From NCBI RefSeq assembly GCF_022440805.1, contig NZ_JAKNTK010000001.1, forward strand, positions 1,302,001 through 1,366,000: 64,000 nt of DNA, written 5' to 3'. The stretch is from Holdemania massiliensis. GTDB taxonomy: Bacteria; Bacillota_I; Bacilli_A; Erysipelotrichales; Erysipelotrichaceae. This document shows positions 35,304-45,839 of this stretch, one piece after another (position 1 is the first letter of the stretch; each line of letters starts with the position of its first letter). A program made the translations under genes and the position numbers. The notes under the pieces are model-generated. The model had not been told where the DNA came from. It saw only the letters and a list, made by a program, of their open reading frames with translations, and searched no databases.

Positions 35304-37373
35304 ATGATTAAAATACTTTTAGCGGTGGGGATAGTCATATTCTGCAGCGCAGGCTATGGATTGTTGGCAGAAAAAACATTGAAATTAAAGCCTTCATGTT
35401 TTACTGCTCCCTTAGGTTTTGTCCTTTTGTTATGCACATTGCAGCTCTGTTACTATCCAGTTCAGTTTTTTAATGGATCTGTATATTGGATTTATGCAAG
35501 TAGTTATTTGATCTTAGGTGTACTGTTAATTTATTCATTGCTGCATATAAAGGAAATATTCAGGCGTTATTGGCAGTGGAATAGTCTTTGGATTCTACTT
35601 TCTTTTCTTGTTTTTCTTATTGTGTTTTATCAAGTGTTTATCGATATTGGTTTTTCTGATTCGCCGATGTACCTCAACTACATTGCGCAGAATATTGATA
35701 ATCAACACATCAATCTTTTTAACTTATATTCAGGGAAAATTGGTGCCGAATGGGATGCATTGTATTTATTTCAAGGGTATTATCACTTTGGAACATTCTT
35801 ATGTCATGCGATTAACATACCTTCAACTTTATTTGGTATAGGTGGAAAAATTGATAATATTGTAATTTCTACTTGGGGATTGGGAATGATTTACTCACTC
35901 ATCTCATCTATGTTAATTGTTAATTTTGCAGAAGGCTTAAAAATTAAGCAAAAGAGTATAAAATCTGTTCTAATTGCATTTACGCTGTTTTTCAGCAACT
36001 TTTACTACTGGCGGGTTGCATTTGCTTTCTATGGAAATACCTACAGGACCTTACTTGCGGCTTATTTAATCTATACGGCTTATTGTTGGTTGCGGGACAA
36101 AGAAGATCAGCTTAAATATGTAATGATGTTCATTGTGGGTGCAGGGTTAGCTTGCTCCTCATCCTATCTTTTCATCTCTTTTGCGATTTTGTTTAGTTTA
36201 GCAGCTTATCTTTTCATTAGTCACAAGGACAATGCATTTGTAGATATGTCGATTATTGTATTGCCTTTGGCAATCTATGCCGTCATGATGTTTAGCAGAA
36301 ATAGGGATATTCCTTGGGTAGCACCAACTTTAGCGGTTATATTTATTGGCTATTATAGTTTGCGATTTACGGGATGTATGAAAAAAATAATTAGCTGCAT
36401 TGAGAATTTCTTTTTCAAGTATGGCAAAGTGATCTTCTTTATTATTATCCCTATTGCAATGATGTTATTTTCAGCTTACGTAAATTTCTTTAAGCCAGAC
36501 TATCTATATGATTACGCCTACTATTTTAATAATCATCAAGATTATGATATGGTGAAAGATTATTATTTTATCTACTCTCATGTTTTTGATAATATTCTAA
36601 ATTTCATTCGATGGGTAGGAGTGATTCTCATCCTTTGGAAAGCTCGTTCTGAAGAACAGAATTTTATTAAGTTTCTATTTATAATGATGTTGATTCTGTT
36701 TCTAAATCCATTAGCTACAACAGCAGTTGCTTATTTAATCGCTTCTAATGTTTTCTATCGAACTGTAGAAGTATTGTTTAATCCATTTACAGAAATGTTG
36801 ATTATCTTAGTTATTTTTGAATGGATCGCTCAATGTGTTTGGATCAAACGTGGCTTAATGATAATCTTGTGTTGTGAAATTATTATTGGGCATGTTGCTT
36901 CTTATTTCAACTCGGAATGGGGATTATATACATTTCATATCAATGGAGGAAGAACTGTTAATCCTATATATAAAATCAGTAACGAAGAAATCGAAACTAT
37001 CCATGTCTTAGAGAGCCTGATTCAAAGGGATAAAGATCGCTATGTCGGTGAACATCAACCTACGATTATTTCTCATGCCGAGGGAGTAAGAACATTCCTG
37101 CCTAACGTATATCAGATCTTCACAGCAAGAGATTATTATTATATCTGGAATCGTGTTGATTGGATTTTTTATGATCTCGCCCGGAGACATTATGATTGGG
37201 AAGCTCCGGCTACTGAAGATTATGGTAGAACATGTGGATATCTTGATTATTATAATGTGGATTATTTAATTGTCCAATATTGGGAGAATAGTGAGTTTGA
37301 TAAAGCGACAGATGCTTGCTCGATAACAGAAGTGACAACATCTAAATATAAGGTTAAAAGCTTTACTAATTAA
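35304..37373 (+). CDS. GT-C-like polytopic membrane protein, 689-residue family, copy 1
   Basis: 689 residues, AAGGTGA ribosome site. About 13 spans up to residue 540, then a C-terminal soluble part. The N-terminus shares LGFVLLLCTLQLCYYPVQF with IGVIANIGILQCLYYPLQF of the equal-length gene at 39422, so they are paralogues. The loop after the third or fourth span has DSPMYLNYIAQNI, in the place where GT-C enzymes carry acidic catalytic residues. The C-terminal DYYNVDYLIVQYW resembles the end of YfhO-like proteins. No exact family is recognised. Confidence 0.65.
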   Translation: MIKILLAVGIVIFCSAGYGLLAEKTLKLKPSCFTAPLGFVLLLCTLQLCYYPVQFFNGSVYWIYASSYLILGVLLIYSLLHIKEIFRRYWQWNSLWILLSFLVFLIVFYQVFIDIGFSDSPMYLNYIAQNIDNQHINLFNLYSGKIGAEWDALYLFQGYYHFGTFLCHAINIPSTLFGIGGKIDNIVISTWGLGMIYSLISSMLIVNFAEGLKIKQKSIKSVLIAFTLFFSNFYYWRVAFAFYGNTYRTLLAAYLIYTAYCWLRDKEDQLKYVMMFIVGAGLACSSSYLFISFAILFSLAAYLFISHKDNAFVDMSIIVLPLAIYAVMMFSRNRDIPWVAPTLAVIFIGYYSLRFTGCMKKIISCIENFFFKYGKVIFFIIIPIAMMLFSAYVNFFKPDYLYDYAYYFNNHQDYDMVKDYYFIYSHVFDNILNFIRWVGVILILWKARSEEQNFIKFLFIMMLILFLNPLATTAVAYLIASNVFYRTVEVLFNPFTEMLIILVIFEWIAQCVWIKRGLMIILCCEIIIGHVASYFNSEWGLYTFHINGGRTVNPIYKISNEEIETIHVLESLIQRDKDRYVGEHQPTIISHAEGVRTFLPNVYQIFTARDYYYIWNRVDWIFYDLARRHYDWEAPATEDYGRTCGYLDYYNVDYLIVQYWENSEFDKATDACSITEVTTSKYKVKSFTN

Positions 37374-37423
37374 ATGCAAATGGATACTGCAATAGAACTT
37401 CAACTGTTAGTGTGCTATTTTAT

Positions 37424-37453
37424 TTGCTATGCATTTAAATTGTGAGGTATAAT
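37424..37453 (+). promoter_or_regulatory. sigma-A-type promoter before the GT2-GDPD genes
   Basis: TTGCTA (37424-37429), 18 bases, TATAAT (37448-37453). The perfect -10 and four-of-six -35 lie 33 bases before the ATG at 37487. Confidence 0.6.
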
Positions 37454-37486
37454 GAATAAGAAATAAAAGATTAGAGAGGAAAAAAT

Positions 37487-38440
37487 ATGAGTAAATTAGC
37501 TGTGCTTATTCCTTGTTATAATGAAGAATTAACGGTAGGTAAAGTTGTTAATGATTTTAAACGAGAACTACCCGAAGCAGATATTTATGTCTATGATAAT
37601 AATTCTAAAGATAAAACAGTTGAATTAGCAAAGGCAGCAGGTGCTGACGTACGCAAGGAAACAAAACAGGGAAAAGGCAATGTTGTGCGCACAATGTTTA
37701 AAGAAATTGATGCCGATGTTTATATTCTTGTAGATGGAGATGATACCTATCCTGCAGAAGAAGTTGGGAAGTTGATAAAGCCAGTGTTAGATGGAGAAGC
37801 TGATATGGTTATTGGAGACAGACTATCCAACGGAACTTATTTTGCGGAGAATAAAAGAGGATTTCATGGATTTGGGAATAATTTAGTAAGAAACTTAATT
37901 AATTGGTTATTTAAGAGTAACATAAAAGACATTATGACTGGATATCGGGTATATAGCAGACGTTTTGTTAAAAATATGCCAATTATGAGTGCAGGATTTC
38001 AGATAGAAACAGAGATGACCATTTTTTCTTTAGTTTATAGAATGAAGATTGTTGAAATACCTATTACGTATCGTGATCGCCCTGAGGGAAGTGAATCAAA
38101 GTTAAATACTTTTTCAGATGGGTTTAAAGTTCTTATGACATTATTTGATCTATTTAAGAACTATAGACCAATGCTTTTTTTCAGTGGCATATGTTTCCTA
38201 TTTTTATTGCTAGGAATTATCGTTGGTACCCCTGTGATTGTTGAGTTTATAAAAACTGCATACATAACCAAGGTGCCCAGTGCAGTGCTTGCGGCGGCTT
38301 TATTTATTATAGCCTTCTTATTGTTTTTTGTTGGTGTTATATTAGATGCGATAAAAAACCAGTCTTGTATTTTATTTGAAAATCAACTTAATCAATTTGA
38401 ATATCATGAAGTTGAGAAGAATCGAGGGATTAAGAAGTGA
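37487..38440 (+). CDS. GT2 polyprenyl-phosphate glycosyltransferase with two C-terminal spans
   Basis: 317 residues, GAGAGGA ribosome site. GT-A domain (1-225): LAVLIPCYNEELTVGKVV, VYDNNSKDKT and the metal site LVDGDDTYPAEE. Two membrane segments follow, about 228-250 and 265-290, as in DPM/GtrB/CsbB-type enzymes. It should load a sugar onto undecaprenyl phosphate at the inner face. The stop overlaps the GTG of the next gene, so it is coupled to a GDPD-family protein, which is an unusual partner. Confidence 0.9.
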   Translation: MSKLAVLIPCYNEELTVGKVVNDFKRELPEADIYVYDNNSKDKTVELAKAAGADVRKETKQGKGNVVRTMFKEIDADVYILVDGDDTYPAEEVGKLIKPVLDGEADMVIGDRLSNGTYFAENKRGFHGFGNNLVRNLINWLFKSNIKDIMTGYRVYSRRFVKNMPIMSAGFQIETEMTIFSLVYRMKIVEIPITYRDRPEGSESKLNTFSDGFKVLMTLFDLFKNYRPMLFFSGICFLFLLLGIIVGTPVIVEFIKTAYITKVPSAVLAAALFIIAFLLFFVGVILDAIKNQSCILFENQLNQFEYHEVEKNRGIKK

Positions 38441-39402
38441 AAAAATTATTTGTGGTATTTGTTATTGTGTTAGCTATTTGTGCGTTAGGTGGTTTTGGAA
38501 TTCTTATCTATCAAAGAATTTTAAGCGCTCCAGCTGATGAGGTGAGTAAAGTTGATATTCCATTAAAAACGCCAGTACCATTAATCATTACTTCTACACC
38601 TGGAGAACTTATTGAAGATTGGAATCATACTTATAGAGTTATGGCTCATGCTCTCGGTGGAATTGAAAACTATGATTATACGAATTCATTAGAAGCATTT
38701 TATCAGAATTATAATGCTGGAACTAGGCTATTTGAGATAGACTTGGATACAACCTCTGATGGAGATATCTGTTTAATTCATACTTGGGAGGATTTCCGCA
38801 ATAAATTAACAGATATAGGTGGAGATTGGCCAATGTCGACAGAAGAATTTAAACAAGCAAAAATTCATGGGAAATATACAACTGTGATGTTTAAGGATCT
38901 TCTTAAACTAATGGAAGAGATACCCGATTTTCATATTATTATCGATTCAAAAACATTTGATATTGAAGGGTCTGAAGTTATGTACAACCGAATGATGGAA
39001 GAGGTCAATGCAGTAAATCCCGAATTAGTTAAACGCATTGTGCCACAGGCATATACTCCAGAAATGTATGATTTTCTTAATGAAAATTATGACTTTGATA
39101 AAATCATATTTACACTTTATCACTACTATGTAGACTCGGATGGACAAAAAATATATGAATTTGTAAAAGATCGTAAGGTTCCGGTAGTAGTTATGCATAT
39201 GGATAATGAATGGGCTACTAAAGTAATTACGGATATCTACGCTTATGCAGAAATGCAAGGCTATGAAGATGAGTTTACGATCTATATTCACACTGTAAAT
39301 AAAATTGATGATGCACTGAATATTATTAATATAAATCATTTTTTTGGGGTTTATTCTGATTTCATTACTGAAGATAAAATCGGAAATATAATAAATAGGT
39401 AA
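38437..39402 (+). CDS. membrane-anchored GDPD-family phosphodiesterase-like protein
   Basis: 321 residues from GTG 38437, overlapping the previous stop. One N-terminal span (about 3-26) puts the domain outside. The TIM-barrel GDPD active-site pattern is visible: His71 in AHALGG, Glu100 and Asp102 in FEIDLD, His115 in LIHTW. The usual 'HRG' is HAL and family spacing is otherwise kept. Members cleave glycerophosphodiesters, including in teichoic acids. Here it lies between a GT2 and GT-C genes and upstream of an LtaS-like protein, which suggests trimming or recycling of glycerophosphate on a surface polymer. Confidence 0.83.
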   Translation: MKKLFVVFVIVLAICALGGFGILIYQRILSAPADEVSKVDIPLKTPVPLIITSTPGELIEDWNHTYRVMAHALGGIENYDYTNSLEAFYQNYNAGTRLFEIDLDTTSDGDICLIHTWEDFRNKLTDIGGDWPMSTEEFKQAKIHGKYTTVMFKDLLKLMEEIPDFHIIIDSKTFDIEGSEVMYNRMMEEVNAVNPELVKRIVPQAYTPEMYDFLNENYDFDKIIFTLYHYYVDSDGQKIYEFVKDRKVPVVVMHMDNEWATKVITDIYAYAEMQGYEDEFTIYIHTVNKIDDALNIININHFFGVYSDFITEDKIGNIINR

Positions 39403-39421
39403 ATGAGGAGGTGAGCGGTAA

Positions 39422-41491
39422 ATGTTAATTATTATTTTAATTTCTGTCTTAATTCTCTTTGTGTCTTACATTCTTGGTATTTTAATTAATGAAAGTTTTA
39501 TTCCAGCTAATTTAAGATTTAAGTACTCAATGCCGATAGGAGTTATTGCAAACATTGGAATTTTACAATGTCTGTATTATCCTTTGCAGTTCATGGACTT
39601 ACCTATTAAATGGTTTTCATTAGTTACAATACTATTTTTCGCTATTGTAATATTTTTAGGAGTATTTAAAATTGAAATAATTAAAAGAGATCTAAAGAAA
39701 ATACGTGATAACAAACTTGAATTGTTATTTGCTTTATTAATTTTTATCATGTTTGTTATAATATATTATTATGTAGACTTCCCACGAAGAACAGATGATT
39801 TATATTTTTATATTCCATATGTAATAAATAAAGTGACAACTCCATCTAGAGCAATTGGAAGAATATTTTATGATTTTCAGGGGTTTTATGATTTGCTAGC
39901 GGTAATTGTTAATTTTAGTGATAAAATCATAGACGCAGGCAGCATGCAGGCTATATTACCCATAGCTATAATGACTTGGGTTCCTTCCATAATAATATAT
40001 ATGATAATTCCGTTGACATTATTTAACATATATCATAGATTGAAGCAACACTATAATAAAATTAATATAATTTATTCTGTTGTATTAGTAGTAGTATATA
40101 TTTTGTCTATGTATTGGTTTTTCCAAACACCTTACATAGGAAATACTTTCCGTAGAATTACAATCTCTATTATTTTTGAATTGATATATATATATATATC
40201 TGTAAGGAATAAGAGAACTGCGGTTGTTTTATCACTTTCTATTATTTCAATTATTTCTCAGACAAGTACGGGATTTATTTTTTCTGCTATAATAATATAT
40301 ATATTATTATGCTTTTTAGGGCTTACACATTCGAAAGAATACATAACAGATTTATTAATAATTTCCATCGGCCCTGCAATTTATATGTGTATTCTGTATC
40401 ATTTTCTTCTTTTATTTGTTATTGGCTGTTATGTTCTTTGTTTAACTTTTGTATTAACAAAAAAAGGGTACATATTAGAAAACTTATGGAATAAATTGAG
40501 TTTATCTGTTATGTTGTTATTACCTATTATTTTTTCAGTTACAATCCATCTCCCTTTTTATGATTATTCAGGTGATTTTGATATGAGTTATTTTGTAATT
40601 GAGAATTTTTCCTTTTTTGATCCACATCAATTCGAAGGTATTGTTAATCTGCTAGATTTTCATTTTACTAATATAGTTGAGATAGTAAAATCTGTGTTTT
40701 GTGTTATATTTTGGTATATTATTGGATATGAAACTTATTATTGTTTAAAAAGAGATAAAATCAAATTTTTTGGAATAGCTAATCTCATAATTTTCACTAC
40801 ATTTTTTAACCCATTTGTAATGGGGTTTGTAATGGACAACATAACTGATGTTGTTTATTTTAGACTTTATGATCTGTTTTTTAATTTTGCTACAATCATA
40901 TTTGGCATTACTGTAGCGATTACTTATTTTGAACAAAAAAATATTAGAATCGCATTAATGTTTATTTTATTTATCTGTGTAATATTTGAAATACCAAAAA
41001 ATCAGACTTGGTATAGCATGAACTATTCAAATGATTTCGCATCACATCTAAATCATGCGGATTCTTTAGATGTGTCTGTGATAAATGAATTAATGGACTA
41101 TGCTAAAGAGGAGAATAATACTACTCCTATTATAGCGTCTCAAATATATTCTAGTGGCGCGCTAACTGATAGGGTTTTGATTAATGTTAAGGATAATATA
41201 TATAAATATGACTTATCTGACGATAGTGATGAGGCGATTTTGCAAAGAGTATTATATAGAAATGAGCCAGGTCTTCCAGAAATTAAAGAAGACTATCTAA
41301 AAGCGTGTTCACTGTTAAGGGATAAAAAAGTACAATATACAGTAATTGATGCTCAGTACAATTGGGAATTAGAATCAGGCATTGGATATTGTGGAGAAAA
41401 AATATTCGAGAAAGAAAACTACAGAGTCTTTAAAATGCATTATGACTGGTTGCAATGGTCAATGCCGGAGGAATATGTAAATGAAGAATAA
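39422..41491 (+). CDS. GT-C-like polytopic membrane protein, 689-residue family, copy 2
   Basis: 689 residues with a near-ideal GGAGGTGA ribosome site. Twelve or more spans. RRTDDLYFYIPYVINKV in the first large loop has an acidic pair suitable for GT-C catalysis. It is a diverged paralogue of the 35304 gene. The C-terminal segment KVQYTVIDAQYNWELE resembles the ends of the neighbours. An (AT)8 tract lies at 40184-40199 in the coding sequence. Its last 11 bases overlap the start of the YfhO gene. Confidence 0.62.
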   Translation: MLIIILISVLILFVSYILGILINESFIPANLRFKYSMPIGVIANIGILQCLYYPLQFMDLPIKWFSLVTILFFAIVIFLGVFKIEIIKRDLKKIRDNKLELLFALLIFIMFVIIYYYVDFPRRTDDLYFYIPYVINKVTTPSRAIGRIFYDFQGFYDLLAVIVNFSDKIIDAGSMQAILPIAIMTWVPSIIIYMIIPLTLFNIYHRLKQHYNKINIIYSVVLVVVYILSMYWFFQTPYIGNTFRRITISIIFELIYIYISVRNKRTAVVLSLSIISIISQTSTGFIFSAIIIYILLCFLGLTHSKEYITDLLIISIGPAIYMCILYHFLLLFVIGCYVLCLTFVLTKKGYILENLWNKLSLSVMLLLPIIFSVTIHLPFYDYSGDFDMSYFVIENFSFFDPHQFEGIVNLLDFHFTNIVEIVKSVFCVIFWYIIGYETYYCLKRDKIKFFGIANLIIFTTFFNPFVMGFVMDNITDVVYFRLYDLFFNFATIIFGITVAITYFEQKNIRIALMFILFICVIFEIPKNQTWYSMNYSNDFASHLNHADSLDVSVINELMDYAKEENNTTPIIASQIYSSGALTDRVLINVKDNIYKYDLSDDSDEAILQRVLYRNEPGLPEIKEDYLKACSLLRDKKVQYTVIDAQYNWELESGIGYCGEKIFEKENYRVFKMHYDWLQWSMPEEYVNEE

Positions 41492-43730
41492 TTTGATTAA
41501 ATATAAAATTCCTCTTCTTTTGATTTTGATTTCATTCTGTTTTATTCTCGTTGCTTTTTATCCATATATCACTAATAATCGTCCGTTTTTGTTTAGCGCG
41601 GATCAGCAACTGCAATATAATTATTTTTATCAAGAGTGGGATAGAATGATTGAATTACTTTTAGAAAATCACATACCTCCATTTTATTCTTTTAATACTT
41701 TCCTTGGTAATAATTTCTTTGCGAGTAAAGCTTATTATGTTACAGGAGATATCTTTTTTGGCTTGATTCGTTTGTTTGATTCTATAGAGTTTGGCTTAAT
41801 GATTGAAACCTTTCTGTTAATAATAATTTCATCTCTGACTTTTTCCTATTTTTTAAAATGCTTCGGCATTAAAAAGAGAAATATAATCATTTGGGCTTCA
41901 ATATTATATGCGTTTAGTGGAATAGCCGAATTGTACGTTGGGCAATATATGTTTCATAGATTCTATTGTTTTTTGCCTTTATTGTTAGCGGGAGTGGAAA
42001 AATTCAGAACTAAAAAAAGTTTATCGTTATTTTGTGTTTCTACCTTTATTCTGTTTTTATCAAATTATTATTTTATGTTTTCAACAAGCCTATATCTTGT
42101 TATTTATTATTTTTTTACAACGATATATCATTCAGATAGTGAGATTAAAATTATATATATAATAAGAAGTGCCATTCCGCTGATTGTTAGTTATTTTGTA
42201 GGCTTTATGATGAGCTGCATACTTATTTTTCCAGCTATCCTTTATGTGTTAGGAAATGATAGAATTGGTAACAGTGATACAATCCAGCTTATATTTGATC
42301 TGAAGGTTTATATTGGTCTATTTTTTAGCTATCTAGCTTATCCTTTTAACGTTTACACAGATATCCCAAATATGTTTGTTTCAGGACAAAACGGTCATCT
42401 AACATGGTATTCGCTTACTACGTCCATAGCTCTAATTCCCCCTTTATTTTCTATCTTTGTTTCAAAAGATAAAAAGGCTAGGATACTTCGTTGTTTTTAC
42501 ATTTTATTATTATTTTTCTTATTGATTCCGGGCTTAAATTCCATTATGCATGGATTTAGTGAACCTTCGTTTCGGTGGATATTTCTTATCGTTGTTACTA
42601 ATCTGTTGATATTCTCAATAGTGATGGATAATGATTTATTAAAAATAAAAATAGTCCAAGGTGGTTTTGTTTACTTATTTGTGTTTTCTGTTTTCCTGAT
42701 TTTTGGGTTTTTAGTTAAAGTAATTGACATTAAAACTTATATTACATATTTAATTTCCATAGTTATATTTTTGTTGCTTTTGTTTTTCTATAATTATTTG
42801 TATAAGAAAAATAAGATTACGAGAGTAATGATAATTTCGTGTGTCGAAATTTTATCTTTATATACAATATCTTTACAGATACTAAATAAAAACTACTATG
42901 AGTTTGTTCCTTCTTTGAATAAAGACTATATACACTATAACGATAGCTTGGATATTGATAAATTTTATAGAATGTATGTTAATCCTGAAAATCTATTACC
43001 GACTTCTGATCTGAATTTAAATCAAAGTATAAATATGGGATATAAATCAACATCTACTTATGATTCTATGATTGAACCAAATTTGAAGTTATTTCTCAAG
43101 CTTAATAATTTTGATTGGCATATAGTTTCGCTTGAAAATCCTGAAGTCTTACGAATGTTAGGTGTAAAATATTATTATGTAGTTGATGAATCAGAACTAC
43201 CCGAAGGATATAAATTTAAATACACAACGAACGTTAATCATTTTAAAGTATATGAGATGATGGATTATAGACCTATCGGTTTTACATATGATAAGTTTGT
43301 AAGGGAAAATGAATGTTTAGAAGGAAACTGCAAGATTAACTGGAATGAACAATTAATAGTTGATGATGATTTAATGGAAAAAATTGAAAGTAATGATCTG
43401 CAAGAAGGTACAAACTTTGATTTGATAGAGTATTTTAATGAAAATAGTTTATATGGAAACATAAATTTAACTAAACCTGCTGTAGTATTTTTTAGTATTC
43501 CATATAATAAGGGATGGCAGATATATGATAATAATGAATATATTCAATATTATAACGTCCAAGGAGGATTTATAGGTGTTTATTTAGAACCAGGAGATCA
43601 TTATATAAACTTAATATATAAGCCACCTGGATTGAAAATGGGGATTGTTTTAAGTGCGAGTGGTGTAATTTTATTCATTTGCTTAATAATCAATGATATA
43701 CGAATTAGAAAAAGAGATAAAAAAATATGA
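41481..43730 (+). CDS. YfhO family membrane glycosyltransferase, copy 1
   Basis: 749 residues; the start overlaps the previous gene, whose end supplies GGAGG. About 12 spans, then an extracytoplasmic domain from about 500. Family blocks: FSADQQLQYNYFYQEW and FYSFNTFLGNNFFASKAYY in loop 1, HGFSEPSFRWIF mid-protein, and PYNKGWQIYDN...GGFIGVYLEPGDH at the C-terminus. YfhO proteins transfer sugars from polyprenyl phosphate to teichoic acid or similar polymers together with a CsbB-type GT2 and a GtcA/GtrA flippase. The nearest GT2 is at 37487. Paralogues lie at 49237 and 60344. Confidence 0.88.
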   Translation: MKNNLIKYKIPLLLILISFCFILVAFYPYITNNRPFLFSADQQLQYNYFYQEWDRMIELLLENHIPPFYSFNTFLGNNFFASKAYYVTGDIFFGLIRLFDSIEFGLMIETFLLIIISSLTFSYFLKCFGIKKRNIIIWASILYAFSGIAELYVGQYMFHRFYCFLPLLLAGVEKFRTKKSLSLFCVSTFILFLSNYYFMFSTSLYLVIYYFFTTIYHSDSEIKIIYIIRSAIPLIVSYFVGFMMSCILIFPAILYVLGNDRIGNSDTIQLIFDLKVYIGLFFSYLAYPFNVYTDIPNMFVSGQNGHLTWYSLTTSIALIPPLFSIFVSKDKKARILRCFYILLLFFLLIPGLNSIMHGFSEPSFRWIFLIVVTNLLIFSIVMDNDLLKIKIVQGGFVYLFVFSVFLIFGFLVKVIDIKTYITYLISIVIFLLLLFFYNYLYKKNKITRVMIISCVEILSLYTISLQILNKNYYEFVPSLNKDYIHYNDSLDIDKFYRMYVNPENLLPTSDLNLNQSINMGYKSTSTYDSMIEPNLKLFLKLNNFDWHIVSLENPEVLRMLGVKYYYVVDESELPEGYKFKYTTNVNHFKVYEMMDYRPIGFTYDKFVRENECLEGNCKINWNEQLIVDDDLMEKIESNDLQEGTNFDLIEYFNENSLYGNINLTKPAVVFFSIPYNKGWQIYDNNEYIQYYNVQGGFIGVYLEPGDHYINLIYKPPGLKMGIVLSASGVILFICLIINDIRIRKRDKKI

Positions 43731-43758
43731 GAGGATCTTTTACATGGAGGCATTAGTT

Positions 43759-45642
43759 ATGGATAAATTGAAGAAACACTTATTAAGTAATCTGGATATA
43801 TTATGTTTTTTCTTCGGTATAATTTTTTTAGATTGTTACTTCAGATATCAATTGAATTTCAACTTGAATAATTTGAGAGTAATAATTGTTGATATTTTTA
43901 TCAGTTTGTTCTTCTGCTCGTTTTTATTTCTCTTTGGAAAAAAAGCTAGACTATTTTCAGGAGTATTAATTTTGAGTTTTTTATCAATTTTGTGCTTCTG
44001 TCAAAATTTACATTATAATTACTTTTCTACGTTTTTTTCATTCTCGAAGGCAAGTATACTTCAAGAATTTTTCCAGGTGAAAAATGAAGCAGCGGGTAAA
44101 ATTACAATTGATTTATTCGTTTATTTCGTTCCATTGCTTATTTTTATTCTGTGTAATTTAATAAAAGGAAAACAAATTAAGTCTTTATATACTATTCGCT
44201 TTATAATATTTATAACTTTGTCTATTTTTACTTCATGTTGTCTGTTTTTAACTTTTACAAATTATTCAGATAGTAGCAAAAAGAGTGAAAGTGACAATTA
44301 TTTATATGAATCTCTTTATAATAAAACTAGGGCTGTAGAAAGACTTGGATTATATTCATATACACTAAGAGATGCTCAATTAACGTTGATAAATAAAGCC
44401 GATAATATTGATGAAGACAAAGCGATGATTGACATATATATTGAAGAACACGGCTATACAAGTTCAAATAATGAGTTTACTGGGTTATTTAAAGGAAAAA
44501 ATTTAATACTAGTATTATGTGAATCTTTGTCATCTATTGTAATTGATGAAGAACTTACCCCTACGTTGTATAAGATGAAAACACAAGGGATTAATTTTAA
44601 CAATCATTATGCACCTGTTTATCAATCAGCAACTGCGGATAGTGAATTTATGAGTCTCACATCTCAAATACCATCAATAGAAAAAGGGCCACTAGCTTAT
44701 GATTTTTATGAAAATGTTTTTCCTAAAGCTTTGCCTATAATGTTTAAAGATGAGGGATATTCTGCTAATTCATTTCATTCTTTTAAAAAAGATTTTTATA
44801 ATCGCGAGACTCTTCATTATACGTATGGTTTTACATATTTGTATGACTGGGTAGACCTTAACTTAGAAAAACGCCCTGAATTTGTAGAAGCATATAACTG
44901 GATACATGATAGAGAGTTATTTAAAAAAGTTGTAGAGATTACTAATCAGGATATTAGTGAACCGTTTTTTGATTTTGTTATTAGTGTGTCAGGTCACATT
45001 CCATATGTCAGAGAAAGATATGAACTTGAATATGATTTATGGCAGACCATATTACTTCACGGTGAAGCTGGCGAAAAATATTCTACAGAAGCACTTTGTT
45101 ATTTGGCTGCTCAGAAAACATTAGATACAGGTCTTGAAACTTTGATTGAGGAATTAGATAAAACAGGTCAGCTTGAAAATACTGTAATTGCAATTTACGG
45201 TGATCATTATCCGTACGGATTAACAAAATCGGCAATGAAAGAGTTATTTCCAGATTTGCCAAATGATTATGAAATTAATAAAGTTCCTTTCATTATTTGG
45301 ACACCGAATTTCGAGAATCCAATTACTATAGACGAAGTTACATCAACTTATGATATTATGCCTACATTATGTAATCTGTTTAATTTGAGTTTAGAGGGAA
45401 GATTTATAGTAGGGCGCGATGCTTTGTCCCAAACTGAAGGGATCGTTATATTTGAGGATCGCTCATGGCTGACAGATCGAGCTTATTATGATGCTACAAA
45501 AGGAAATGTAATTAAACTAGATCCAACAATTACGGATCAGGAAATAGAAGAAACTAGCGATCAGATTTTTGAAGAAATCTTGATAAGTCAAAAAATATTA
45601 TCATTAGACTATTATGCAGGAAAATATGCGGAGGATCAGTAA
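43759..45642 (+). CDS. LtaS-like phosphoglycerol transferase (sulfatase fold)
   Basis: 627 residues from the ATG at 43759 (GGAGG 8 bases upstream); an ATG at 43744 is also plausible. Five N-terminal spans, then a sulfatase-fold domain from about 245. NLILVLCESLSSIVI begins the metal site. The catalytic threonine is Thr292 in ATADSEF, the place of Thr in 'TSDSEF' of LtaS. SGHIPYVRERY and YGDHYPYG complete the metal ligands. It should move glycerol phosphate from phosphatidylglycerol onto a lipid-linked glycan or polymer. Its setting inside a glycosylation operon argues for polymer decoration over bulk LTA synthesis. Confidence 0.88.
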   Translation: MDKLKKHLLSNLDILCFFFGIIFLDCYFRYQLNFNLNNLRVIIVDIFISLFFCSFLFLFGKKARLFSGVLILSFLSILCFCQNLHYNYFSTFFSFSKASILQEFFQVKNEAAGKITIDLFVYFVPLLIFILCNLIKGKQIKSLYTIRFIIFITLSIFTSCCLFLTFTNYSDSSKKSESDNYLYESLYNKTRAVERLGLYSYTLRDAQLTLINKADNIDEDKAMIDIYIEEHGYTSSNNEFTGLFKGKNLILVLCESLSSIVIDEELTPTLYKMKTQGINFNNHYAPVYQSATADSEFMSLTSQIPSIEKGPLAYDFYENVFPKALPIMFKDEGYSANSFHSFKKDFYNRETLHYTYGFTYLYDWVDLNLEKRPEFVEAYNWIHDRELFKKVVEITNQDISEPFFDFVISVSGHIPYVRERYELEYDLWQTILLHGEAGEKYSTEALCYLAAQKTLDTGLETLIEELDKTGQLENTVIAIYGDHYPYGLTKSAMKELFPDLPNDYEINKVPFIIWTPNFENPITIDEVTSTYDIMPTLCNLFNLSLEGRFIVGRDALSQTEGIVIFEDRSWLTDRAYYDATKGNVIKLDPTITDQEIEETSDQIFEEILISQKILSLDYYAGKYAEDQ

Positions 45643-45839
45643 GGTTATAGGAAAGACATAAGTAAGTCGTTGTATTATTCGTAGAAATTATTTTGGATGT
45701 AGGATATTTTATACTAACGTTATGATCCATAAATGCTTACATAATGTATTAAATTCTTAATGTTTGGATATTGTAAAGTGAATGAATAATATGTAGAATA
45801 CTAATGTTATAAATGGAAAAACTATGAAAGGTATGGACT

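Noticed and set aside
37368..37442. AATTAAATGC...GCATTTAAATT inverted repeat as a terminator
   Set aside because: The arms are imperfect and far apart, and no T run follows the right arm; it overlaps the promoter at 37424-37453.
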